Positions 28,678 through 37,657 of a stretch of 64,000 bases of DNA are shown piece after piece. The stretch covers positions 1 through 64,000 of the forward strand of contig JAQTLX010000004.1 of NCBI GenBank assembly GCA_028714695.1, written 5' to 3'. Under the pieces are notes generated by a model. It was not told the DNA's origin. It searched no databases and saw only the letters and a program-made list of their open reading frames with translations. The stretch's first letter is position 1; each line of letters starts with the position of its first letter. Position numbers and translations under genes: made by a program. The stretch comes from Ignavibacteria bacterium. GTDB lineage: Bacteria; Bacteroidota; Ignavibacteria; Tepidaquicellales; Tepidaquicellaceae.

Positions 28678-28980
28678 TTACCACTTTAAAATGTTTATTT
28701 TATCTATATCAAGAGTTTCCTTATTTCTGTATAACGATATAACAATTGCAAGCCCTACAGCAGCCTCAGCCGCAGCGACAGTCATAACGAAGAAGACAAA
28801 TATCTGTCCGCTCGCGTCACCCAGAAAACTTGAAAATGCAACGAGCGAAAGATTTATGGCATTGAACATAAGTTCGATACACATCATAATTATAATCGCA
28901 TTTCGTCTTACAAGCACGCCTACAACGCCTATTGAAAATAATATTGCGCTAAGAACAAGATATAAATTTAATTCATTCAT
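28678..28980 (-). CDS. nuoK: NADH-quinone oxidoreductase subunit K
   Basis: 100 residues, three membrane helices, with the conserved buried glutamates in [19 protein letters not shown] and the [17 protein letters not shown] helix. Part of the proton path of complex I. Directly abuts nuoL. nuoJ, which normally precedes it, is not found upstream; instead there is a divergent LptF/G gene. Confidence 0.96.
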   Translation of the reverse strand: MNELNLYLVLSAILFSIGVVGVLVRRNAIIIMMCIELMFNAINLSLVAFSSFLGDASGQIFVFFVMTVAAAEAAVGLAIVISLYRNKETLDIDKINILKW

Positions 28981-29130
28981 AAAATATATAATTGTTTGGA
29001 AATTTAAATAATTCCACTAATAAATAAAATCGTAAAAATAATAATAAATAAACGAAACAAACAATGATAGGGAATATCGATAATTTCAGAAATGATATAT
29101 TTGCAGAAGTTATTAAAGAGATATCAATAT

Positions 29131-29167
29131 ACAACTTTACATAATATATATTATATAACAACTTTAC
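29131..29167. promoter_or_regulatory. Direct repeats flanking a palindrome between nuoK and lptF/G
   Basis: ACAACTTTAC occurs at 29131-29140 and 29158-29167 around the perfect palindrome ATAATATATATTAT (29141-29154). It lies in the 272-bp divergent intergenic region, where operators would be expected. Only a suggestion. Confidence 0.25.
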
Positions 29168-29252
29168 TAACATTGCCTGTATGCGAATAGTTTATAACTC
29201 AAAATTTCACCGGTCACATTGCGGCCCTTTTGATTAGATTATTTATAATACG

Positions 29253-30404
29253 TTGTTTATTGATGCACGCATTATTATTTTGCATAAAAGAAATTCTCTG
29301 AAAAAATTAGACAAATACATACTACGGCATTTCATACAGAACTTTGTTTTCGGTCTGCTATGCTTTATTCTGATTTTTATAATGGTAGATTTGTTCGAGA
29401 ACCTTGACAGATTCATAGATAAAAAGTTGACTATAGGAATGTTGTCGCTTTATTATATGTATTTCATTCCTGATATACTCAAATTAATCACACCGGTTGG
29501 AATGCTGCTGGCATCTTTATTTACAATCAGCAGATTTGTCAATTATTCGGAGTTAACAGCCATGAAATCGGCCGGAATATCAATTTACAGATATTTACTG
29601 CCAATACTGACAGTTGGGTTCATAATTACCCTATTTGCGATATATTTTGACGGCTGGGTTGTGCCGCATTCCAACCGGGCGAAGTACAAATTCGAGCGTG
29701 AAATACTGGGCAGGAATACCGTCTCGAATTCTATACAGAATATCTATATTCAGGATAAGATAAATCGCATAATTGTCATAAATAATTATGAGAAAAATAC
29801 ACAGACTTGCAGTAATACATCAATACATGTTTTCGCTAAAGATACACTTACAAAAATCATCTCGAAGGTCGATATTGTTTCAATGAAATGGGATTACGAA
29901 AAGAACGACTGGCATATAAGTGTTGCGTATGAAAGAGATTTCTCAGGAACAGAAAATGAATCTTTGCATATAATAAATGACGCTAACCTTTCAACTTTAA
30001 AGGGTCTGGACAACATTAACATCTCCCCTGACATACTTGAAAAGAAGCAATTAAAGCCGGAGGAACTTGTTTTAAGCGAATTTAAAGAATTTATAGATAA
30101 TTTAGAGGCAAGCGGACAGGATGTTTCAAGGCAAAAAGTAGATTACTACTCAATAATCTCATTCCCTTTCGCCAATATAATCACGATAATCTTCGGAGTT
30201 TCGATATCATCGAACAGAAGAAAAGGCGGAGCCGCCTTACATTTCGGTATCAGCCTTATAGTAAGTTTCATATATCTTGGATTCGTGAAAATATCTCAGG
30301 TATTCGGATATAATGGAGATTTAAACCCAATATTTACAGCCTGGCTTGCCAATATTGTATTCCTGACAGTATCTCTCGTAAATTTTTACAGATTGAACAA
30401 TTAA
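29253..30404 (+). CDS. LptF/LptG family permease (LPS export)
   Basis: Up to 383 residues. YjgP/YjgQ-type permease: KLDKYILRHFIQNFVFGLL at the N-terminus, three N-terminal helices, a periplasmic jellyroll domain (about 130-280), then three C-terminal helices with SFPFANIITIIFGVS. With LptB and LptC it would extract lipopolysaccharide for transport. Start is uncertain: TTG at 29253, TTG at 29280 or CTG at 29298, none with a clear Shine-Dalgarno; family N-termini favour a later one. Ends 4 bp inside the convergent DUF3467 gene. Confidence 0.9.
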   Translation: MFIDARIIILHKRNSLKKLDKYILRHFIQNFVFGLLCFILIFIMVDLFENLDRFIDKKLTIGMLSLYYMYFIPDILKLITPVGMLLASLFTISRFVNYSELTAMKSAGISIYRYLLPILTVGFIITLFAIYFDGWVVPHSNRAKYKFEREILGRNTVSNSIQNIYIQDKINRIIVINNYEKNTQTCSNTSIHVFAKDTLTKIISKVDIVSMKWDYEKNDWHISVAYERDFSGTENESLHIINDANLSTLKGLDNINISPDILEKKQLKPEELVLSEFKEFIDNLEASGQDVSRQKVDYYSIISFPFANIITIIFGVSISSNRRKGGAALHFGISLIVSFIYLGFVKISQVFGYNGDLNPIFTAWLANIVFLTVSLVNFYRLNN

Positions 30405-30733
30405 TTAACTTTTTCGTCATTAGGTTTCATAGGAATCTGGAAACCGAACGGATGTTCGCCCGGAGCGCCGAAAATTTTAACTTCACCGTATTGTGCTTCG
30501 AATCTCTCAATATTTTCCTTAAGAGCATTCAGAAACATTTTGCAGTGCTGTGGCGTCATTATTATTCTTGAGTGAACTTTGGCTTTCGGAATACCCGGGA
30601 AAATTCTCGTGAAATCAATAATGAATTCCGCTCCCGAGTGTGATATAATAGCGAGGTTAGAATAATTCCCTTCCGCTTCTTTTTCATTCAGTTCTATGTT
30701 AATCTGCTGTTGTGGGTTTTGTGTATCGTCCAT
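30401..30733 (-). CDS. DUF3467 family protein
   Basis: 110 residues, a small soluble protein of the DUF3467 family. Recognised by YSNLAIISHSGAEFIIDF, FPGIPKAKVHSRIIMTPQH and LKENIERFEAQYGEV. The function of the family is unknown. Short, acidic N-terminal tail. Converges on the LptF/G gene with a 4-bp overlap. Confidence 0.9.
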   Translation of the reverse strand: MDDTQNPQQQINIELNEKEAEGNYSNLAIISHSGAEFIIDFTRIFPGIPKAKVHSRIIMTPQHCKMFLNALKENIERFEAQYGEVKIFGAPGEHPFGFQIPMKPNDEKVN

Positions 30734-30893
30734 TTTTATTTTAATTTTTTTACAAATTTAACCAATAAGACCACAATTGAAAGTCAAAAATAATAAGAAA
30801 ATTTCGGTATGAACAAAATCGAATTTATATTATCATTTCGCTTTAAGAATTTTAGATATATTTTTGCAATAATTTCAAACTAAAATAAAGAGA

Positions 30894-31814
30894 ATGAGTT
30901 TACTTGTAATAGGTTCGCTGGCATTAGACACAATAGAGACTCCTTTCGGTAAAGCGGAATACACGCTCGGAGGGTCGGCAACATTCATTTCAACAGCATC
31001 AAGTTATTTCACTGATGAAGTAAGGCTTGTAGGAATAGTCGGCAGCGACTTCCCTGCCGCGGAAATAGATTTCCTGAAATCGAAGAAGATAGACATTTCG
31101 GGTCTTGAAATTTCGAAGACGAAAAAGACATTTCACTGGCACGGAGTATATCACACCGATATGAATCAGCGCGATTCGATAACAACGGAACTAAACGCGT
31201 TCGAGGATTTCGATCCCGTCATTCCCGAAAAATTCAGGAACAGCGAGTTTGTATGTCTCGGAAACGTGAATCCGGAAATTCAGAAGAAAGTTATACTTCA
31301 GTTAGACAAGCCGAAATTCGTAATGATAGACACAATGAATTTCTGGATTGAAGGAAAACTGCCGCAGTTGAAAGAAACCATGAAACTTGTTGACATGATG
31401 GTCATAAACGATTCCGAAGCGCGCATGCTTGCAGAAGAAGACAATCTTCTCAAGGCGGCGAAGAAAATTTTCGCGATGGGACCGAAGATGCTTATTATAA
31501 AAAAAGGTGAACACGGCGCATTGCTTATTACAAAGGAACTTATATTCAGCGTTCCCGCCTTCCCTCTCGAAACCGTATTCGACCCGACAGGCGCGGGAGA
31601 CACGTTCGCGGGTGGATTCATGGGCTGGCTTGCGAAGACGAAGGACATAACTCCCGCCAATTTAAAACTGGCGATAGTATACGGCAGTGTGATGGCATCG
31701 CTGGCGGTTGAAAAATTCTCATTAGACGGTATCAGGGATTTATCGCGCGGCAAAATTATGAAGAGATTCGATGAGTTCAGGAACCTTACGCATTTTGAAA
31801 CAGTATCATTATAA
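30894..31814 (+). CDS. PfkB-family carbohydrate/nucleoside kinase
   Basis: 306 residues with the ribokinase fold. N-terminal LVIGSLALDTIETPFG and GGSATFISTAS (substrate side), C-terminal DPTGAGDTFAGGFMGWL with the catalytic Asp and anion hole. It phosphorylates a hydroxymethyl group using ATP; the sugar cannot be read from the sequence. Followed 26 bp later by recO on the same strand. Confidence 0.9.
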   Translation: MSLLVIGSLALDTIETPFGKAEYTLGGSATFISTASSYFTDEVRLVGIVGSDFPAAEIDFLKSKKIDISGLEISKTKKTFHWHGVYHTDMNQRDSITTELNAFEDFDPVIPEKFRNSEFVCLGNVNPEIQKKVILQLDKPKFVMIDTMNFWIEGKLPQLKETMKLVDMMVINDSEARMLAEEDNLLKAAKKIFAMGPKMLIIKKGEHGALLITKELIFSVPAFPLETVFDPTGAGDTFAGGFMGWLAKTKDITPANLKLAIVYGSVMASLAVEKFSLDGIRDLSRGKIMKRFDEFRNLTHFETVSL

Positions 31815-31840
31815 CGAAACAATTTAAAGATTTTTTACGT

Positions 31841-32560
31841 ATGTCTAATTTAAAAACAGATGCAATAGTGCTGAGCGGGTTCAAATACGGCGACACGAGT
31901 AAAATTGTTTCCATACTGTCTGAAAATTCGGGAAAGTTTTCGGCTATTATAAAAGGCGCGAGAAACACGAAGTCTAAGATGGGCGGAGTATTCGAGAACA
32001 TGAATCACATAAGCGTAATGTTCACAAAAAAGGAAAACAGGGATTTGCAGATTATATCGAAAGCGGAATGCATATCATCATTCAACGGAATAAAGACAGA
32101 TCTTGACAAGTTATCCGTTGCGTACAGGATGCTTGAACTGACGTCGAAGTCAACGTACGATTATCACGCAAGTCCTGATGTTTACGTTTTGTTGAGAGAA
32201 TATCTCTACGGAACTGACGTATGCGCGAGGAATCTCGAGTTGATTTTTTTAAAATTCCAGATAAATTTATCGGTGCTTCTGGGCATCGATCCGTTCGGAT
32301 ATCGAAATTTTGAAGGCGGAAATTTTGTTTTAAACGACAGAGACAGACACCTGTATTTCGGGCGTTTAAAGGATGAACAAATAGAGTTCATAGGAAGACT
32401 TTCCGAATCCGATTTTAAACAAATCGAGTGTATGGATTGTCAAATGAATGATATAAGGATGATGCAGAATTCGTACGAAACGCATTTTCTGCAGAATTCC
32501 GGCAAATACGGAGTTTCAAAAAGCAATCAAATATTCGAAGAATTAAAGAAAGTGAATTAA
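31841..32560 (+). CDS. recO: DNA repair protein RecO
   Basis: 239 residues. N-terminal OB fold (TDAIVLSGFKYGDTSKIVSI, FSAIIKGARNTKSKMGG) then the helical domain. RecO loads RecA at gaps with RecR. The zinc-binding Cys cluster of many RecO proteins is absent, as it is in E. coli. Start ATG at 31841. Confidence 0.92.
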   Translation: MSNLKTDAIVLSGFKYGDTSKIVSILSENSGKFSAIIKGARNTKSKMGGVFENMNHISVMFTKKENRDLQIISKAECISSFNGIKTDLDKLSVAYRMLELTSKSTYDYHASPDVYVLLREYLYGTDVCARNLELIFLKFQINLSVLLGIDPFGYRNFEGGNFVLNDRDRHLYFGRLKDEQIEFIGRLSESDFKQIECMDCQMNDIRMMQNSYETHFLQNSGKYGVSKSNQIFEELKKVN

Positions 32561-32621
32561 TTTGACCTTTGTTTACAACTTATTATTAAGCAAAAAGTAA
32601 AAAACAAAAGGAGATAAAAAC

Positions 32622-34118
32622 ATGTCAAAGAAAGCAGTATTCGCAGGAGCGTTCCTGTTAGTATTTGCACTCGCATTCGGTGCAATCATGGCGGTGAATT
32701 TCAGCAACGTAAAAAGTCTTGTTGCTAATTCACAGATAGATTTCAAGACCGAGCCGCCTGTAAAGGCAGGTACTGATTTAAAGGGCTTGAATGACGCATT
32801 CGTTGAAATATCTAAAACAGTTACTCCGGCAGTCGTTTTCATCGACGTAACGAGCAACGTAAAACCAAAAACGGACGACAAGAATTTTCAGTATTTTTTC
32901 GGTCCTGATTTTCAGATGCCCGAGGACGTGCCGCAGCACGGTTCAGGTTCGGGAGTGATAATCAGCAATGACGGATACATTATGACAAACAATCACGTCG
33001 TCAGCAACGCAACAGACAAAGGAATAAAAGTAGTTCTCGCCGATAAGAGAGAATTCACGGCAAAGTTGATAGGCAAAGATCAGAATACGGATATCGCCGT
33101 AATAAAAATCGATGCGTCGGATTTGCCGGTAGCGTCAGTAGGAAATTCCGACAATGTGCAGGTCGGACAATGGGTTCTGGCAATCGGCAATCCCCTTGGG
33201 CTGAACAATACCGTAACGGCGGGAATTGTATCCGCGCTCGGTAGAAACATAAACATAGACGGCAACAGTTACGCGATAAACAATTTCATACAGACCGATG
33301 CCGTAATAAATCCGGGCAACAGCGGCGGCGCTCTGGTGGATATTAACGGACTGGTTATAGGAATAAATGCCGCAATAAAAACAACGACCGGTTATTATCA
33401 GGGTTACGGATTCGCCATACCGATGAACATAGCGAAGAGCGTGGCATCGGAACTCATTAAGAACGGAAAGATTGAAAGAGGATACATAGGAGTTTCTATA
33501 AAGGATGTCGATTCGAAGGAAGCAAAGGGACTGGGACTTGACAAGGCAAAGGGTGTATTGATTCAGAACGTAATTAAAGGCGGCGCGGGCGATGATGCAG
33601 GATTAAAAACCGGTGATGTTATTTTATCGGTTGACGGAAAAGAAGTTAATGCGGCGAATCAGTTACAGACCTTAATCGGTTCGAAACGACCGGGAGAAAC
33701 AGCGCAACTTGTGATTTTCAGGGACGGTAAGAATATGGACGTCAGTGTTAAACTGAAACCTAAATCCGATAATGATACGGCACTTAACAATCAGACGGAA
33801 GAAAAGAAAGAAGACGTAACGCAGAATTCGAAAAAGTTTGACAATCTCGGATTGCTTGTAACCGAATTGCCGGACGGGATTAAGAAGCAGTACGAAGTAG
33901 ATAACGGAGTAATGGTGAAAGACGTGGCGCATTTTTCGGAAGCATTCAACCGCGGTTTGCGCGCAGGATTTGTTATAATAGAAGCGGACAAACAGAAAAT
34001 ATCCAATATTTCGGATTTAGAGACAGTGCTCAGCAAGAAAGGTACAGGCGATATCATCGTACTTAAAGTGGTGACGCAAATGAAGGATATAAGGCTTATT
34101 GCCATAGAAGTGTCCTGA
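32622..34118 (+). CDS. HtrA/DegP-type periplasmic serine protease
   Basis: 498 residues. N-terminal signal anchor, trypsin-like domain with His125 (NNHVV), Asp157 (NTDIAVI) and Ser234 (NPGNSGGALV), then two PDZ domains (GYIGVSIKDVDS onwards and NLGLLVTELPD onwards). Envelope quality control by degradation or chaperoning of misfolded proteins. ATG at 32622 has a good GGAG eight bases upstream. A terminator follows. Confidence 0.97.
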   Translation: MSKKAVFAGAFLLVFALAFGAIMAVNFSNVKSLVANSQIDFKTEPPVKAGTDLKGLNDAFVEISKTVTPAVVFIDVTSNVKPKTDDKNFQYFFGPDFQMPEDVPQHGSGSGVIISNDGYIMTNNHVVSNATDKGIKVVLADKREFTAKLIGKDQNTDIAVIKIDASDLPVASVGNSDNVQVGQWVLAIGNPLGLNNTVTAGIVSALGRNINIDGNSYAINNFIQTDAVINPGNSGGALVDINGLVIGINAAIKTTTGYYQGYGFAIPMNIAKSVASELIKNGKIERGYIGVSIKDVDSKEAKGLGLDKAKGVLIQNVIKGGAGDDAGLKTGDVILSVDGKEVNAANQLQTLIGSKRPGETAQLVIFRDGKNMDVSVKLKPKSDNDTALNNQTEEKKEDVTQNSKKFDNLGLLVTELPDGIKKQYEVDNGVMVKDVAHFSEAFNRGLRAGFVIIEADKQKISNISDLETVLSKKGTGDIIVLKVVTQMKDIRLIAIEVS

Positions 34119-34136
34119 TAAAGTATAAGAACATGA

Positions 34137-34162
34137 AAAGGGCGCAGAAATGCGCCCTTTTT
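34137..34162 (+). terminator. Intrinsic terminator
   Basis: AAAAGGGCGC, loop AGAAAT, GCGCCCTTTTT: perfect stem 18 bp after the HtrA gene. Confidence 0.92.
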
Positions 34163-34266
34163 AAGAAATCGTGAAACATTTATGTATAATAAGGTGTATT
34201 ATAAGTAGACAAAGTAAATTAAATTTTATATTGAATTTAAAAAATAAGTTTACTATACTTGAACAA

Positions 34267-34659
34267 GTGAAAAAGGGATTAACCGAAATATTATTGCTAG
34301 TGTTTATTCTATCCGGTACAGTATTATACGCCGGTAATAATAAACATTTCAACATCGATCCGATTAACAAAGAGAGAACCTCTCTGCAGCAATCGGAAGA
34401 CTACAAGTTATATCAAAATTTTCCAAACCCGTTTAATCCCGTCACGAAAATAAGTTATAAAATTTCAAGAGAAGGAACGGTTACTCTGAAAGTTTATAAC
34501 CTTGTTGGACAGGTCGTCGGGACGTTAGTAAATGAAAAACAGAACGCCGGTACTTACGAAGTTGATTTTGACGCTTCGGAACTTACATCGGGTGTTTATC
34601 TTTACAAACTCCAGATTAACGGATTCACATCCGTTAAGAGAATGACCGTCATAAAGTAA
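34267..34659 (+). CDS. Minimal secreted protein consisting almost only of a T9SS sorting domain
   Basis: 130 residues from GTG at 34267, chosen because it gives a clean signal peptide (VKKGLTEILLLVFILSGTVL-YA); the same frame is open back to GTG 34171 but that extension is basic and unlike a leader. After cleavage there are only about 25 residues (GNNKHFNIDPINKERTSLQQ) before the sorting domain QNFPNPFNPVT through KRMTVIK. All core features of the domain are intact, so it is not degraded. Either a truncated relic of a larger T9SS substrate or a deliberate small surface protein. Followed 23 bp later by another T9SS protein. Confidence 0.75.
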   Translation: MKKGLTEILLLVFILSGTVLYAGNNKHFNIDPINKERTSLQQSEDYKLYQNFPNPFNPVTKISYKISREGTVTLKVYNLVGQVVGTLVNEKQNAGTYEVDFDASELTSGVYLYKLQINGFTSVKRMTVIK

Positions 34660-34682
34660 TTATTAAACTAAATATTGTATTA

Positions 34683-35582
34683 ATGATGAGAATTGTCACA
34701 ACACTAACAATTTTATTGTTATTTTCCGTTAAGGCATTTTCCCAGGGCAACATTTACGATGATTTTTCAAAAAAGGATTTGAGCAAATGGATTTGGGGCG
34801 GTATTGATATGAAATATTCGCACGAAACCGACAATAAAGAAAACGGTTACGTGGAGGTATTTTCAAAAGCACCCGTAAAAGCAAATTCCTACATCGGCAA
34901 ATCGGCAAAGTATTCATTTATGATGTTCTCTGCCGGCAATTACGTAAATGTAATGTTACAGGGAGTTAACAACGATGCTACGGTAAAGATTGAACTGCTG
35001 TACGACATCGATAACAACGGAAAGTACAACGAAGACAAAGACATAATGCTTATGTCAAAACCCATACCGCTTAATTTCAGCGGCTGGAAAGAAATAAAAG
35101 TAAAACTCGACCAGGATAATTTCAAATTAATTTCTAAATTCGACGACGATTTCACAGTCACCGAAGAAGATGCGATGGCAATACAGTTCGAATACGAGTC
35201 GGGAAAGAGTTACAAAGAAAAGAAATTCGAAACCGGAATTGCTTTGATATCGGAAATCCCGAACAAAGAAACTCTGACTCCAAAAGACAGCGAGCAGACA
35301 TCGCAGCAGAAGGACAAGGAATCGTATTTCGACGCGAAGAATTATCCTAATCCATTCAATCCTACAACTACCATCAGTTACACGCTCAAAGAAGGAACTA
35401 ACGTGAGACTAACGGTATATGACAGACTCGGGCGCGAAGTGAAGACGCTTATTGACGAGAACCAGAATGCTGGAACGCATACTGTAACATTTGACGGCGG
35501 CAGTCTGCCGAGCGGCATATATTTTTACAGGATTAAAACTAACGATAAGACGGAAGTACAGAAAATGATTTTGGCAAAATAA
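34683..35582 (+). CDS. T9SS-secreted protein with lectin-like N-terminal domain
   Basis: 299 residues. Signal peptide ending AFSQ, then a beta-sandwich-like domain (NIYDDFSKKDLSKWIWGG is the usual opening of laminin-G/glycoside-hydrolase-16-type jelly rolls; WKEIKVKLDQDNF later) without visible catalytic Glu pair. A polar linker at about 195-215 leads to the sorting domain (KNYPNPFNPTT to KMILAK). Probably binds carbohydrate or is a scaffold; this is inference from architecture. Confidence 0.75.
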   Translation: MMRIVTTLTILLLFSVKAFSQGNIYDDFSKKDLSKWIWGGIDMKYSHETDNKENGYVEVFSKAPVKANSYIGKSAKYSFMMFSAGNYVNVMLQGVNNDATVKIELLYDIDNNGKYNEDKDIMLMSKPIPLNFSGWKEIKVKLDQDNFKLISKFDDDFTVTEEDAMAIQFEYESGKSYKEKKFETGIALISEIPNKETLTPKDSEQTSQQKDKESYFDAKNYPNPFNPTTTISYTLKEGTNVRLTVYDRLGREVKTLIDENQNAGTHTVTFDGGSLPSGIYFYRIKTNDKTEVQKMILAK

Positions 35583-35604
35583 TCGGTTAAATTTAATTAA
35601 CGAT

Positions 35605-35636
35605 AAAAAAGGACAGTACAGCGCTGTCCTTTTTTA
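35605..35636. terminator. Bidirectional intrinsic terminator
   Basis: AAAAAAGGACAG, loop TACAGCG, CTGTCCTTTTTT. Lies between the rightward T9SS gene and the leftward thioesterase gene. Confidence 0.92.
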
Positions 35637-35647
35637 TTGTACATAAT

Positions 35648-36106
35648 TCATCTCAGTATATCGCAGTTGACCTCAAAATTCTTAATTTCATTTACGAACT
35701 TATCAGCCAGATTTTCAGGTATATTTGTAGAAGGATTTACGTTGACTATAATCCCCTTTCCTTCCGCAATTATTTCTTTTGTTTTATCTTTTTCGATATA
35801 GTGTTCAAAACAGAAACTCGAATTTTTTATCCATGACACGCGGGTATAAACGTTAAGAACAACATCGAGCGTAGCCGCTGCCCTGTAATCAATTGAATTA
35901 TGAACGACAAAAACTTTAAGACCATCATTGAACGTTCCGTCCGGGTTCAGGTCGTATCCGAATACGCGCCTGTATTCTACTCTTCCTATTTCCATATAGC
36001 GGAGGTAGTAGGAATTATGCACTATCCCCTGCCAATCCACTTCCCATGTACGCACTCGTATTTGCACTGAATGTTTAAACAGCGCGGTGTTTAGTTCTTT
36101 TGCCAT
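35648..36106 (-). CDS. Acyl-CoA thioesterase, 4-hydroxybenzoyl-CoA thioesterase-like hotdog
   Basis: 152 residues of YbgC/FadM type: RTWEVDWQGIVHNSYYLRYMEIGR carries the family Asp (position 24 region) and the conserved NxxYxxYxExxR helix. It hydrolyses acyl-CoA or acyl-ACP thioesters; chain preference unknown. Single gene, divergent from the cDPGS-like gene. Confidence 0.9.
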   Translation of the reverse strand: MAKELNTALFKHSVQIRVRTWEVDWQGIVHNSYYLRYMEIGRVEYRRVFGYDLNPDGTFNDGLKVFVVHNSIDYRAAATLDVVLNVYTRVSWIKNSSFCFEHYIEKDKTKEIIAEGKGIIVNVNPSTNIPENLADKFVNEIKNFEVNCDILR

Positions 36107-36236
36107 TATATTAGGATTTTGATAAAGAAAAATTGGATTTAAGATACGCGAAATACACTTAAAAATTAATATTAAAATTTGTATATTTAATCACATTTCA
36201 AAAACCAAAAAATTTTAAAGAAACAAATTTACTTTT

Positions 36237-37577
36237 ATGGACAAAATTAAAGTTCTCATTATGGGTGCCGCAGGCAGAGATTTTCATAATTTCAACGTGG
36301 TATATCGTGATAATCCGAGATATGATGTTGTCGCATTTACTGCAACACAAATCCCCTATATAGATGACAGAAAATACCCCGCAGCGTTGTGCGGGAAGTT
36401 ATATCCAAAAGGAATTCCTATCTATCCAGAAAGTGAACTTATTGGTCTTATAAAGAAACACAAAGTTGATGAAGTAGTATTCGCGTATTCGGATTGCAAA
36501 TTCCAGTATGTAATGACGAAAGCAGCCGAAGTCAATGCAGCAGGCGCGACATTCTCAATGCTTGGCGGCGAACCTACAATGGTAAAATCCTCGAAACCAG
36601 TAATAGCGGTTGTTGCAAACAGAACGGGTTCGGGAAAGAGCCAGACATCAAGAAGAGTTATTGAAATTTTAATGGAACTTGGTTTGAAAACGGTAGCGGT
36701 AAGACACCCAATGCCTTACGGCGACCTCGTAAAACAAAAAGTTCAGAGGTTCGCGACTATCGCCGACCTTAAGAAACACAAATGCACTATCGAAGAAATG
36801 GAAGAATACGAACCTCATGTAGCAAGAGGCAACGTAATTTATGCAGGTGTGGATTACGAAGCAATACTTCGTCAGGCTGAAAAAGAAGCCGATGTTGTAA
36901 TATGGGACGGCGGCAACAACGATTTACCGTTCTATAAATCCGATTTAATAATCACTGTTACCGATTCGCTTCGTCCGGGACATGAAGTTTCTTATTATCC
37001 GGGTTTGACAAATCTTATTCTTGCTGATGTAGTAGTATTGAATAAGATAGATTCAGCATCACCCGAAAATATTCAGATGGTAAGAGAAAATATCAGAAAG
37101 TTCAACAGCAAAGCACCAATTATTGAAGCCGCGTCACCGATATCGCTTCAGAACCCTGCCGACATTAATCTCATTAAAGGCAAGAGAGTGCTCGTAATTG
37201 AAGACGGTCCTACACTTACTCACGGTGAAATGAAATACGGTGCAGGAACGGTTGCAGCAATGAAATTCGGAGCAAAGGAAATAGTTGACCCGAGGAAATA
37301 TGCCGTAAAATCAATTGCCGAAACATACGCAAAATATCCTAACATCGGTGTCTTGTTACCGGCAATGGGATACGGTCCCCAGCAGGTTAAGGATCTTGAA
37401 ACAACAATCAACCGCGTACCGTGCGATGCAGTAATTATCGGAACGCCGATTGACCTCAAGAGACTTGTAAAGATTAAAAAACCGGCAGCGACAGTGACTT
37501 ACAAACTGCAGGAAATCGGAAAACCCGATCTTTATGATATCATATCCGATATGCTTAAAAAGAAGAAAAGAAAATAA
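36237..37577 (+). CDS. Homologue of archaeal cyclic 2,3-diphosphoglycerate synthetase (P-loop NTPase)
   Basis: 446 residues. The N-terminal Rossmann part begins IKVLIMGAAGRDFHNFNVVY and the P-loop NRTGSGKSQTSRR lies at 129-140; DVVIWDGGNNDLPF and VVLNKIDSA (about 270) complete a GTPase/dethiobiotin-synthetase-like nucleotide fold. This layout and length match cyclic 2,3-diphosphoglycerate synthetase of thermophilic methanogens, which makes a thermoprotectant from 2,3-DPG. Bacterial members are not characterised to my knowledge, so the reaction here is open. No 2-phosphoglycerate kinase neighbours it. Basic tail KKKKRK. Confidence 0.85.
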   Translation: MDKIKVLIMGAAGRDFHNFNVVYRDNPRYDVVAFTATQIPYIDDRKYPAALCGKLYPKGIPIYPESELIGLIKKHKVDEVVFAYSDCKFQYVMTKAAEVNAAGATFSMLGGEPTMVKSSKPVIAVVANRTGSGKSQTSRRVIEILMELGLKTVAVRHPMPYGDLVKQKVQRFATIADLKKHKCTIEEMEEYEPHVARGNVIYAGVDYEAILRQAEKEADVVIWDGGNNDLPFYKSDLIITVTDSLRPGHEVSYYPGLTNLILADVVVLNKIDSASPENIQMVRENIRKFNSKAPIIEAASPISLQNPADINLIKGKRVLVIEDGPTLTHGEMKYGAGTVAAMKFGAKEIVDPRKYAVKSIAETYAKYPNIGVLLPAMGYGPQQVKDLETTINRVPCDAVIIGTPIDLKRLVKIKKPAATVTYKLQEIGKPDLYDIISDMLKKKKRK

Positions 37578-37601
37578 ATTATTGATATAAATAGAAAATG
37601 A

Positions 37602-37627
37602 AAAAGGGCTGTTGACAGCCCTTTTTT
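37602..37627. terminator. Bidirectional intrinsic terminator
   Basis: AAAAGGGCTGT, TG, ACAGCCCTTTTTT: stem with A- and T-runs, between the convergent cDPGS-like gene and valS. Confidence 0.92.
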
Positions 37628-37657
37628 GTTATACACGTTACTATAAATAATTCGTTG

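Noticed and set aside
28973-29173. 66-codon hydrophobic minus-strand frame upstream of nuoK
   Set aside because: AT-rich translated noise (Leu/Ile/Phe/Tyr); overlaps the nuoK start and contains the divergent promoter region.
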